Source: Candidatus Cloacimonadota bacterium (GTDB lineage: Bacteria > Cloacimonadota > Cloacimonadia > Cloacimonadales > TCS61). Taken from it: DNA of 8,926 nucleotides. The DNA lies in NCBI GenBank assembly GCA_030667725.1, contig DAOUVH010000030.1:1-8926 (forward strand), given 5' to 3'. This document shows, piece by piece, positions 1-6,306 of this stretch (position 1 is its first letter; every line of letters begins with the position of its first letter). The notes beneath the pieces are model-generated. The model was not told the origin of the DNA and searched no databases. It saw only the letters and a program-made list of their open reading frames with translations. The position numbers and the translations under genes are program-made.

Positions 1-1
1 T

Positions 2-919
2 CTCGTAGATGGTATTTTACCACGTATCGATTTTCAAATATTTAGTATACCTGCTACCGATCAGGATCATGAATATGTTATTATTGATATTCCGCAAACC
101 ATTAGATGTCCTCATTTTGTTTGTATAGGCAAGGAAAACCGTTTTTACAAACGACGTGAATTTGAAGCTAAATCAATGGATCAAAGTGAAATCGAAAATG
201 CCTACCGTAAATTCTTTTTCCATGAAATGAAGTTTACCAGTTTATATGATCAAATCAAAAAGGATAATCCAAATGGTAGTCTTAGTTTGCCACATTCTGC
301 TTATTGTTCAATATACTTCATTCCTCAGTATCCCATAGCTGATTTATTTTATAAAAAATATAATCACAGCACATTAACTGGTATAGTAGTTGGTCTATAT
401 AAAGGCTATTTAAAGGCATATAATGATGTTTTTTATAATTCATTTGATGGTTTAACTAATATTCGAAAAAGTAATTCATTTTTTGAAAGACGGGATATTT
501 ATTACCGCAATGGATGCGTACTATACTCTTTTTCTTTGTATGATGATCGTGTGAATGATAATGGTAAATATCATATATCATTAGACAGTTTTGCATATTC
601 TTTATTAAGAATATTAGAAGTTATTCCTTCTATATACAAAGAATGTGGTTATTTAGGCAATTTGGTAGTAAGTCTAAATTTGGAGTGCATAGATAATTAT
701 TCTCTACATTCACATGGTATTTTCCATTCTCCAGAGAGTATTCCTGGAGGAAAATTCGATAGTAAACTCCCAACAAGCATTGATAAACTAATCGCGAATC
801 CAAAACAGGAATCCATTCCATTACTAACCCACTTCATTCAAAGCTTTGGTGTTGTTGATGAATATATAAATAATTTTATTCAAGAAGTTTACTTAGATCA
901 AAAATTTGGTTTGTATTGA
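2..919 (+). CDS. Schlafen/AlbA_2-domain putative ATP- or DNA-binding protein, C-terminal part (5' end outside window)
   Basis: The frame is open from the left edge to the TGA at 917-919, giving 305 visible residues, so the ATG at 176 is internal and not the start. Visible residues 1-60 look like the end of an AlbA_2 (Schlafen AAA_4) domain: a beta-strand with YVIIDIPQTIRCPHFV (residues 25-40), then RFYKRREFEAKSM (47-59) and an acidic helix DQSEIENAY. This matches the family pattern of a strand ending in a Pro, a PH pair, then 'fyxR...S..M...EI'. The rest (60-305) is a less conserved mixed alpha/beta region that I cannot assign; stretches such as YCSIYFIPQYPIADLF resemble the C-terminal part of multidomain AlbA_2 proteins. 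Family members are poorly characterised and have been linked to nucleic-acid binding, regulation and sometimes phage defence. The catalytic or N-terminal half is not visible. The gene looks more AT-rich than the operon further right, which could reflect transfer. Confidence 0.7.
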   Translation, partial: LVDGILPRIDFQIFSIPATDQDHEYVIIDIPQTIRCPHFVCIGKENRFYKRREFEAKSMDQSEIENAYRKFFFHEMKFTSLYDQIKKDNPNGSLSLPHSAYCSIYFIPQYPIADLFYKKYNHSTLTGIVVGLYKGYLKAYNDVFYNSFDGLTNIRKSNSFFERRDIYYRNGCVLYSFSLYDDRVNDNGKYHISLDSFAYSLLRILEVIPSIYKECGYLGNLVVSLNLECIDNYSLHSHGIFHSPESIPGGKFDSKLPTSIDKLIANPKQESIPLLTHFIQSFGVVDEYINNFIQEVYLDQKFGLY

Positions 920-926
920 TAGTCTA

Positions 927-958
927 AATTATAGTATTCGTAAATAAATACTAAAATT
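927..958 (+). terminator. Weak AT-rich hairpin after the AlbA_2-type gene
   Basis: TAGTATT (932-938) pairs with AATACTA (947-953) over an 8-nt loop. After one A/A mismatch the stem extends with AATT pairing (927-930 with 955-958). The stem is almost entirely A/T and has no clean T-tract behind it, so it is at best a weak terminator separating the first gene from the barrel-protein gene. It could be a chance hairpin in AT-rich sequence. Confidence 0.2.
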
Positions 959-985
959 AAATTATAAAAAATGATAAAATTATGT

Positions 986-991
986 AAGGAG
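986..991 (+). promoter_or_regulatory. Ribosome binding site AAGGAG for the PorV-like gene
   Basis: AAGGAG lies five bases before the ATG at 997. It is the strongest Shine-Dalgarno match in the window and fixes this start. Confidence 0.8.
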
Positions 992-996
992 TTAAA

Positions 997-2040
997 ATGA
1001 ATGCTAAGAAATGCGGAATCTTATTTATTATTATATTTTTGTTATTTGTTGCTTTACATGCAGACTACAGGGATGCGTATAAAGAGCTATTTTTTGGTCG
1101 GCAACCCAGTTCAAGAGCAGAAGCAATGGGCAGGGGATATGTAACAATTAATGGTGATATGGATGCATATTTTTATAATCCGGCAGGTATTGCCAATATC
1201 AATTTCATGGATCTTAAGTTTACTACCTCCAGCCCTTATTATTTTATTGATAAAGGTAAATTGTATCAATTTGGAGTAGGATATAGTTTAAGAGAATATC
1301 TTACAATTGGATTAAATATTAATCATATGACTTATGGAGAAACTTATTATTCAATGAATGAGTTTGGAGAAATTACTGGAGAATTTTCTCCTTACTTATC
1401 TAATTACACATTAACTTTAGCAACTGAGCTGACCGATGAGTTTTTATTTGGGTGGAATATTAATTATTTTAACGAGAATTATGTGGATGATCCTCATGGT
1501 GCTTTATTCTTTGACGCAGGATCGATATATAAACACAAAATTACTTTACCCAATTCTTCTGAAAGTGAATTAGCAATTGGCGCCAGTGTTAGAAACTTCT
1601 CCTTTTCAAAAGTCAAATATGATTCTGGTAAAGAAGAACTTCCTGTTATTTCTCGTTTTGGGATCAGCTATTCATTTATGCCGGAAATAAATAATAATAC
1701 TATTGAAGTATTGTGTCAGGCAGAATATCAATATCTGTTCAACTATGATTATCGGGATGGACTTCATCTGGGATTGGAAACAAAATTCATTGAGTTGTTA
1801 TCCTTGAGGTGCGGCTATTACTATGAAAATATAGATGATCATGATCATGATGATAATGAAGATCAACTCTCCCAATTCACTTATGGTCTTGGGATTGATA
1901 TACCGGTCTATAAATTTACTAATTATCCTATTCGTCTTCAAATAGATTTTACTTCTTTACCACAGGTTAGTTACAGTAACATTTGGACTGATTGGGATAA
2001 CTTCAATTCATTTACGGTTAAGTTATCGTGGAATAAATGA
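997..2040 (+). CDS. PorV/UPF0164-like outer-membrane beta-barrel protein
   Basis: A 347-residue protein with a clear Sec signal peptide: MNAKK, a hydrophobic core CGILFIIIFLLFVAL (residues 6-20) and likely cleavage after A22 (LHA/D). No lipobox Cys is present. Directly after it comes the conserved N-terminal block of PorV/PorQ and related FadL-like barrels, SSRAEAMGRGYVTINGDMD (38-56) followed by AYFYNPAGIANI (57-68); families of this type carry 'aRalaMGgA...Daal.wNPAGLA'. The remainder is a run of alternating aromatic/hydrophobic strands (FGVGYSLREYLTIGLNINHM and similar), as expected of an outer-membrane barrel. PorV proteins act as outer-membrane shuttles for type IX secretion in Bacteroidota, but many homologues outside that phylum have no known role, so secretion function is not implied. 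An acidic His/Asp stretch (residues 280-289, DDHDHDDNED) probably forms an exposed loop. Start supported by AAGGAG at 986-991. It stands alone, 77 bases after the previous stop. Confidence 0.8.
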   Translation: MNAKKCGILFIIIFLLFVALHADYRDAYKELFFGRQPSSRAEAMGRGYVTINGDMDAYFYNPAGIANINFMDLKFTTSSPYYFIDKGKLYQFGVGYSLREYLTIGLNINHMTYGETYYSMNEFGEITGEFSPYLSNYTLTLATELTDEFLFGWNINYFNENYVDDPHGALFFDAGSIYKHKITLPNSSESELAIGASVRNFSFSKVKYDSGKEELPVISRFGISYSFMPEINNNTIEVLCQAEYQYLFNYDYRDGLHLGLETKFIELLSLRCGYYYENIDDHDHDDNEDQLSQFTYGLGIDIPVYKFTNYPIRLQIDFTSLPQVSYSNIWTDWDNFNSFTVKLSWNK

Positions 2041-2151
2041 AGTTATTCAAACAGTGAAAGTATGTGGTACAAGTATTGGAGTTAGTACTGCTGGAGTTGC
2101 CATTATATACTTAGTAGCAGGGAATTAAAGTTTGTATCTCAAGCACATCTG

Positions 2152-2179
2152 GTAAGGGCACGCCACGGCGTGCCCTTAC
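2152..2179. repeat. Perfect GC-rich palindrome (13-bp arms, 2-nt centre), REP-like or bidirectional terminator
   Basis: GTAAGGGCACGCC (2152-2164) is followed by AC and by its exact reverse complement GGCGTGCCCTTAC (2167-2179). It is strikingly GC-rich against AT-rich surroundings and sits between the convergent stops of the barrel gene (2040) and cardiolipin synthase (2259). As RNA it would give a strong hairpin (about 12 bp with a 4-nt loop) on either strand. The following bases CTTTCTG are only weakly T-rich, and on the minus strand there is no T-tract, so a classic intrinsic terminator is not fully met. The composition and symmetry resemble dispersed intergenic palindromes. The rest of 2041-2258 holds no convincing gene: one open frame, GTG at 2054 to TAA at 2128, would encode a hydrophobic 24-residue peptide without a ribosome binding site. 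Confidence 0.7.
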
Positions 2180-2258
2180 TTTCTGATCCCCAGATATTTC
2201 TGTCTTTTCCCGGGTTGTTCCAGAATTTATTCAGTCAGTGATAGTCTGTGGCTATTTT

Positions 2259-3689
2259 CTACTGTATCGGCGCTAGTAATCGTGCAACTTTAACTGCCAG
2301 TTTATACCATAATGGTTTTTTTGTGTAATCTTCTTCGGTTATCCGGAAGCTGTTGGCAAAATCTTCCAGCATCATCTCTTCAACTTTCCCTGCAAATTCC
2401 TGGCTGCTGAATAATATGTTTATCTCAAAATTTATGCGGAATGAGCGGTTATCGAGGTTGGCAGTGCCTATCATCGATTTGTCATCATCTATCAACATCG
2501 TTTTCTGATGCAGGAACCCCTTTTTATATCTATAAACTTTAATACCGGCTTTAGTGATCTCCTGCAGAAAAGAGAGTGCTGAGAGGTTTGTAATAAACAG
2601 ATCGGATTTTTGTGGTATCATTAATCTTACATCCACTCCGCGCAGTCCGGCTAATTGCAGTGCGCAAAGAACCTGCTGATCCGGCACAAAATAGGGGCTG
2701 ATGATCCATAAACGTTTTTTAGCGGAATTTATCGCATGCACAAAGAAGATACCGCAGGTTTCCAGTTCATCTGCCGGTCCGCTAGGCAGAACCAGAACAT
2801 TGTTCTTCCATTCTGCAAAGTAAGTTGGTTCCCAATTTAGTTCGGGAACTTCCCGTGTTGCCCAGAACCAGTCAGAGATGAAGGGAAGCTGAACACATTG
2901 CACAGAAGGTCCTTCTATCTTAACGTGTGTATCACGCCAGAAACCGATTGTCGGATGAGTTCCCATATATTTATCACTTACGTTCAAACCGCCTACAAAA
3001 GCTGTTTTACCATCAACTACAACTATCTTACGGTGGTTACGAAAGTTCAAACGCAGCCTGTGAGCCCAGCCCTTCCTACTTTTAAAATTGTGAACCAGAA
3101 CTCCGTTATTCCGCAGTTTTTCCATATAAGAGCGGGGAAGAGGTGTGCAGCCGATATCATCGTACAACAGATAAACCCTGATACCTTCTTTTGCTTTTTT
3201 AATCAAATTTGCCTGCAGCTTGGTTCCCAGCTTATCATCATGGATCTTATAGAATTGAACCAGTATATATTTCTGCGCATTATCAATGCTTTCAAAAATT
3301 GCACTGAATGTTGCATCTCCGTTAATAAGTACTTCTGCCCGATTATATTTAGTGAACGGCATTTTTGCCAGTTTTTCTAAAACTGTGAAATCCTGATGTT
3401 CATTACTGGAGATCAGATCTTTCTGTATTAATTTATCTTTAAGATCATGAGCTATATCATTAATTTTAAGATCGCCGGAACGACGTGCATTCAAATAACC
3501 ATGAAATTTTCTATCGCCAAACATCCAGTAGAGCGGAACTGCCAGATATGGGAAGAGGATGAGCGAAACTGCCCAGGCAACCGAACCCTGTGAAGTCCTG
3601 CCTTTCCAGATAGCGTCTAATGCTGCAATTACTCCCAGAAAATAGAAAATAATTACAACAACCCACCAGGCGATCCTGAATCCATCCAT
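2259..3689 (-). CDS. cls: Cardiolipin synthase (phospholipase D superfamily)
   Basis: A 476-residue inner-membrane enzyme that joins phosphatidylglycerol molecules (or a related phospholipid pair) to make cardiolipin. Two N-terminal membrane helices are visible (residues about 7-28 and 36-57, the PLDc_N region with AWAVSLILFPYLAVPLYW). Two PLD domains follow, each with a complete HKD motif: HRKIVVVD at 219-226 followed by GG (233-234), and HQKTMLID at 394-401 followed by GTANLDNRS (408-416). Length is close to the usual 480 or so of bacterial ClsA/Cls proteins. The ATG at 3689 follows the TPR stop by five bases; the only Shine-Dalgarno-like sequence is AAGGAA at 3706-3701, spaced a long 11 nt and lying in the end of the upstream gene, which suggests translational coupling. 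It is the last gene of the minus-strand operon. All catalytic residues are intact, so function is highly likely; whether the preferred substrate is PG/PG or PG/PE cannot be read from sequence. Confidence 0.93.
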   Translation of the reverse strand: MDGFRIAWWVVVIIFYFLGVIAALDAIWKGRTSQGSVAWAVSLILFPYLAVPLYWMFGDRKFHGYLNARRSGDLKINDIAHDLKDKLIQKDLISSNEHQDFTVLEKLAKMPFTKYNRAEVLINGDATFSAIFESIDNAQKYILVQFYKIHDDKLGTKLQANLIKKAKEGIRVYLLYDDIGCTPLPRSYMEKLRNNGVLVHNFKSRKGWAHRLRLNFRNHRKIVVVDGKTAFVGGLNVSDKYMGTHPTIGFWRDTHVKIEGPSVQCVQLPFISDWFWATREVPELNWEPTYFAEWKNNVLVLPSGPADELETCGIFFVHAINSAKKRLWIISPYFVPDQQVLCALQLAGLRGVDVRLMIPQKSDLFITNLSALSFLQEITKAGIKVYRYKKGFLHQKTMLIDDDKSMIGTANLDNRSFRINFEINILFSSQEFAGKVEEMMLEDFANSFRITEEDYTKKPLWYKLAVKVARLLAPIQ

Positions 3690-3694
3690 GATCT

Positions 3695-4585
3695 TTATTT
3701 TTCCTTTTTATCCTGTTTCTTCAAGTGAAGCATCAGTTTATCGTGTAACATAGAAAGTGTAACGGAATAGGGAACGTTTTTCCTGGATAACTGAGCAATA
3801 GCAAGAGCCTCATCTAATCTATCATGTTCCATATAGATCTGGATGAGTTCAATATATACAATCGGGTCAAATGGATTAGATTTAATGCCGTTCATTAACA
3901 GATCAATTGCCTTTTCTGTTTTTCCAATTTTATTACAAGTTAGTGCATAATTCTTATAGAAATTAGCAGAATTCACCTTTAATTTATCGGCTTCCTCGAA
4001 TGCCACATAAGCCTTGAGAACGTTTTTCAGATTATAATGAGCCAGTCCCATCAGGTAACTGATATTTCCCCGTTTCCCAAATATCAACTGGGCTTTTTCC
4101 AAAGTTTTTATAGAGTCTTCATGCCTGCCATCCAGAAAATATAATTCTGCCAAAAAAACATAGGGAAGAAGTGATGTGATCTTATAGTAAAAGATGTTTT
4201 CTAATACTGCAATACTCTTATCGTTTCTGCCAATTTTGGAATAGGCGTAGGCTTTATTGTAGAGCAATTCTGGAAAGTTGGGATAGAGCCTATCATAATA
4301 GTCAATTGCAAGCTTGTATTCACTAATTGCCAGGAACGAATTTGCCAGTTGAAAAATTGCAGTTTCATTATCAGGATCGATCTTTAGAACTTGATGATAC
4401 ACACCAACCGCTTTACGGAATAGTTTCTTACTGAAGTAGATCTCAGCCATGAAGAGGAGAAGCTCGACACTTCTAGGAAATTCTATCAGTCCGATCTGCA
4501 GAATTCTCTTAGCTTCCAGCCAGTTGGTGTTCATCTGCATTTTTGCCTGCCAGAGAATATTACTCAGTTTCTTTTGATCTGCCAT
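3695..4585 (-). CDS. Tetratricopeptide-repeat (TPR) protein
   Basis: A 296-residue all-helical protein made almost entirely of TPR-like helix pairs, about seven, from residue 20 to 280. The clearest are FRKAVGVYHQVLKIDPDNET, YKLAIDYYDRLYPNFPE and TEKAIDLLMNGIKSNPFDP, each with the repeat's A-x-x-x-Y/L and Pro-turn pattern. No signal peptide or membrane segment is present, so a cytoplasmic scaffold or adaptor is likely; the partner is unknown. The C-terminus is Lys-rich (KKQDKKEK). I place the start at the ATG at 4585, because GAGGAG (4595-4590) lies just before it. An in-frame ATG at 4597 would add MRRE but has no ribosome site of its own. The start lies inside the end of the dihydrouridine synthase gene (26-nt overlap), and the stop is five bases before cls. 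No specific function should be inferred from the repeats alone. Confidence 0.85.
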   Translation of the reverse strand: MADQKKLSNILWQAKMQMNTNWLEAKRILQIGLIEFPRSVELLLFMAEIYFSKKLFRKAVGVYHQVLKIDPDNETAIFQLANSFLAISEYKLAIDYYDRLYPNFPELLYNKAYAYSKIGRNDKSIAVLENIFYYKITSLLPYVFLAELYFLDGRHEDSIKTLEKAQLIFGKRGNISYLMGLAHYNLKNVLKAYVAFEEADKLKVNSANFYKNYALTCNKIGKTEKAIDLLMNGIKSNPFDPIVYIELIQIYMEHDRLDEALAIAQLSRKNVPYSVTLSMLHDKLMLHLKKQDKKEK

Positions 4586-5570
4586 CTCTCTCCTCATATT
4601 CTTGTGCTTTATATAATTCTTCTACCAATAAAAGTATTTTATCAATATCATGCAATTTATTAATCTTGTTTCTGATCCGTGCACCACCATGCAGTCCTTT
4701 TGTGTAGTGAGAAAAATGGGTGCGCATCTCAAAGACAGCTTGTCTTTCTCCTTTATCGGAGATCATCAACTCCATGTGTCTTTTGATAACCTTAAGTTTT
4801 TCTTCGGAAGTGATCTGACTTATACTTCCAGTGCTGAGATAATTTTGTATCTGAGTGAACAACCACGGTTTTCCCATAATCCCGCGACCTATCATCACAG
4901 AGTCACATACGGTTTGTTCGTACATGGTTATCATATCGTTAACCGTGATTATATCTCCGTTCCCGATAACGGGAATGCTGATCTCTTTTTTTAATTCAGC
5001 TATCAAATCCCAATTACATTTGCCAGAAAACATCTGTCCACGGGTACGGGGATGAAGGCAGATCATATCTGCTCCTGCATTTTGCATTTCTTTCCCGAAT
5101 TCAAGAGAATTAATACTGAACATATCCCAGCCGGAACGGAACTTAACAGATAGTGGAATATTGAGAGGAGCCAGAATATTTTTAGTTGCACTTACAATGT
5201 CAGCAGCAATGTCGGGTGTTGTCATCAATGCAGATCCTGCTCCGCGTTTTATAACTTTCTTAACCGGACAGCCCATATTTATATCTATAAAATCAGGTTT
5301 CTTGGTTAAAGCAATTTTAACAGCTTTCTTAAAAACTTCATGATCGGAGCCGAATAGCTGAATACCAAAAGGACGCTGAGGATCTTCGAATCGAGCATAT
5401 TCCAAACTGCGGTCTCTATTGTAAAGAAGTCCGTCGGCACTTATCATCTCACTAACCACAACATCGGCACCGCATTCTTTACATATGGATCTAAAGGAGT
5501 TGTCTGTAATTCCTGCCAGAGGTGCAAGCCATACTTTATTTTCTGTAAGGTCTTTTATTGTTACACTCAT
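4560..5570 (-). CDS. dusB: tRNA-dihydrouridine synthase, DusB-like
   Basis: A 336-residue FMN enzyme that reduces specific uridines to dihydrouridine in tRNA using NADPH. Motifs, numbered from the 5570 start: LAPLAGITDNSFR (15-27), the substrate-site DINMGCP (95-102) with catalytic Cys101, VKFRSGWD (142-149) with the FMN-binding Lys143, HPRTRGQMFSG (173-183), and the phosphate-binding GNGDI (203-207) and IGRG (227-230). The C-terminal helical domain with MRTHFSHYTKGLHGGARIR (282-300) is typical of DusB. The ATG at 5570 was chosen over an in-frame TTG at 5585, which lies within the upstream coding sequence. No clear Shine-Dalgarno precedes either; with only four bases after the methyltransferase stop, translation probably relies on coupling. 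The 3' end overlaps the TPR gene by 26 nt. Assignment to DusB rather than another bacterial Dus rests on overall resemblance; the general family assignment is certain. Confidence 0.92.
   Translation of the reverse strand: MSVTIKDLTENKVWLAPLAGITDNSFRSICKECGADVVVSEMISADGLLYNRDRSLEYARFEDPQRPFGIQLFGSDHEVFKKAVKIALTKKPDFIDINMGCPVKKVIKRGAGSALMTTPDIAADIVSATKNILAPLNIPLSVKFRSGWDMFSINSLEFGKEMQNAGADMICLHPRTRGQMFSGKCNWDLIAELKKEISIPVIGNGDIITVNDMITMYEQTVCDSVMIGRGIMGKPWLFTQIQNYLSTGSISQITSEEKLKVIKRHMELMISDKGERQAVFEMRTHFSHYTKGLHGGARIRNKINKLHDIDKILLLVEELYKAQEYEERDGRSKETE
4590..4595 (-). promoter_or_regulatory. Ribosome binding site GAGGAG deciding the TPR start
   Basis: On the minus strand GAGGAG ends four bases before the ATG at 4585 and overlaps the alternative ATG at 4597. 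It lies entirely within the upstream dus coding sequence. This favours the 4585 start and indicates translation coupled to the upstream gene. Confidence 0.6.
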
Positions 5571-5574
5571 ATAT

Positions 5575-6306
5575 TTATTTATCAATAAAATGATAGATTG
5601 CTATTCCGGCAGCAACAGCGGCGTTTATCGATTCAATATTTCCGGGAATTAGTATTTTAACTTTATGATCAGCAAATTTTAAAATATCCTGACTGATACC
5701 AAATGCTTCTGAACCGATAACGAGCATTAAATTGGCAGGTCTTTCAAGCGCAAAAATGTTCGTGGAATCTTCTAATGTTGTAGCTATGATCGTGGTCTTA
5801 ATACTTTTCAGCCAGTTATGCTCATGAGTTTCCGCTGGCAGATGGAACACAGAGCCCAGCGAAGCACGAATAACTTTAGGATTGTAGATCTCACAACAAT
5901 CTGGTGAGAGGATAATTCCGGAAACTCCTGCCGCTGTGGCAGTACGGAATATTGCTCCCATATTTCCCGGATCGCTTATCCCATCCAGATAGAGCAGGAA
6001 TTGTGTTTGCTTAATTGGTATTGGAACAATATCAATAACGGCTGCTATGTTCTGCGGTGTTAGCGTAGTTGTGATCTTTTTCATTTGGTCTTCATTTGCA
6101 ATTAATATCTTTTTTGCAGAATATTGCGGGGATTCTAATTGGTCTAAATTAGAGGTGATTAATTCATTAAAGATTATCCCATAATCGTTCAATTGGTCTA
6201 TCAGGCGGATACCTTCAACAATTGTTTTCTTATGTAATATACGGTATTTTTTCTGTTGCAGTTTAGCTAGTTCTTTAGCGTGGTTATTAGTTAATTCGTT
6301 AAACAT
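5575..6306 (-). CDS. TrmH/SpoU-family RNA 2'-O-methyltransferase
   Basis: A 243-residue SPOUT-class enzyme that uses S-adenosylmethionine to methylate ribose 2'-OH in rRNA or tRNA. Residues about 1-95 form the substrate-binding (SpoU_sub_bind) domain, starting with KKTIVEGIRLIDQL (26-39), the usual 'vEG.r.v.eal' motif. The catalytic knotted domain follows with motif 1 LDGISDPGNMGAIFRTA (107-123, including Asn115 and Arg121), motif 2 LVIGSEAFGIS (195-205, including Glu200) and motif 3 IPGNIESINAAVAAG (220-234, with the Ser-x-Asn pair). The loop of motif 3 appears about two residues shorter than in E. coli RlmB or TrmH, which I believe is within family variation. Length fits the family. The ATG at 6306 shares one base with the stop of the upstream HD-GYP gene (TAATG) and has no ribosome site, so translation is probably coupled. 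Target nucleotide cannot be read from sequence. Confidence 0.9.
   Translation of the reverse strand: MFNELTNNHAKELAKLQQKKYRILHKKTIVEGIRLIDQLNDYGIIFNELITSNLDQLESPQYSAKKILIANEDQMKKITTTLTPQNIAAVIDIVPIPIKQTQFLLYLDGISDPGNMGAIFRTATAAGVSGIILSPDCCEIYNPKVIRASLGSVFHLPAETHEHNWLKSIKTTIIATTLEDSTNIFALERPANLMLVIGSEAFGISQDILKFADHKVKILIPGNIESINAAVAAGIAIYHFIDK

Noticed and set aside
176..919. ATG at 176 as the true start of the first gene
   Set aside because: The same frame is open back to the left edge and those upstream residues carry recognisable AlbA_2 motifs, so the start is outside the window.
1..2040. A phage-defence island at the left end
   Set aside because: The only hint is one partial AlbA_2 gene; the next gene is an ordinary outer-membrane protein and no nuclease, toxin, methylase or transposase is visible.
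2054..2128. Small hydrophobic 24-residue peptide starting with GTG
   Set aside because: No Shine-Dalgarno is seen, the frame is open upstream without a good start, and no family is recognised; most likely a chance open frame after the barrel gene.
2898..3380. 160-residue plus-strand frame inside cardiolipin synthase
   Set aside because: It lies antisense to the conserved PLD region, including the first HKD motif, and shows no recognisable domain; it is a shadow of the real gene.
4650..5343. Plus-strand frames antisense to the dihydrouridine synthase
   Set aside because: They overlap the conserved Dus motifs and encode no recognised protein; they are shadows.
5570..5585. TTG at 5585 as the start of the dihydrouridine synthase
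   Set aside because: It lies within the end of the methyltransferase gene, has no ribosome site, and an ATG five codons later matches the usual family N-terminus.
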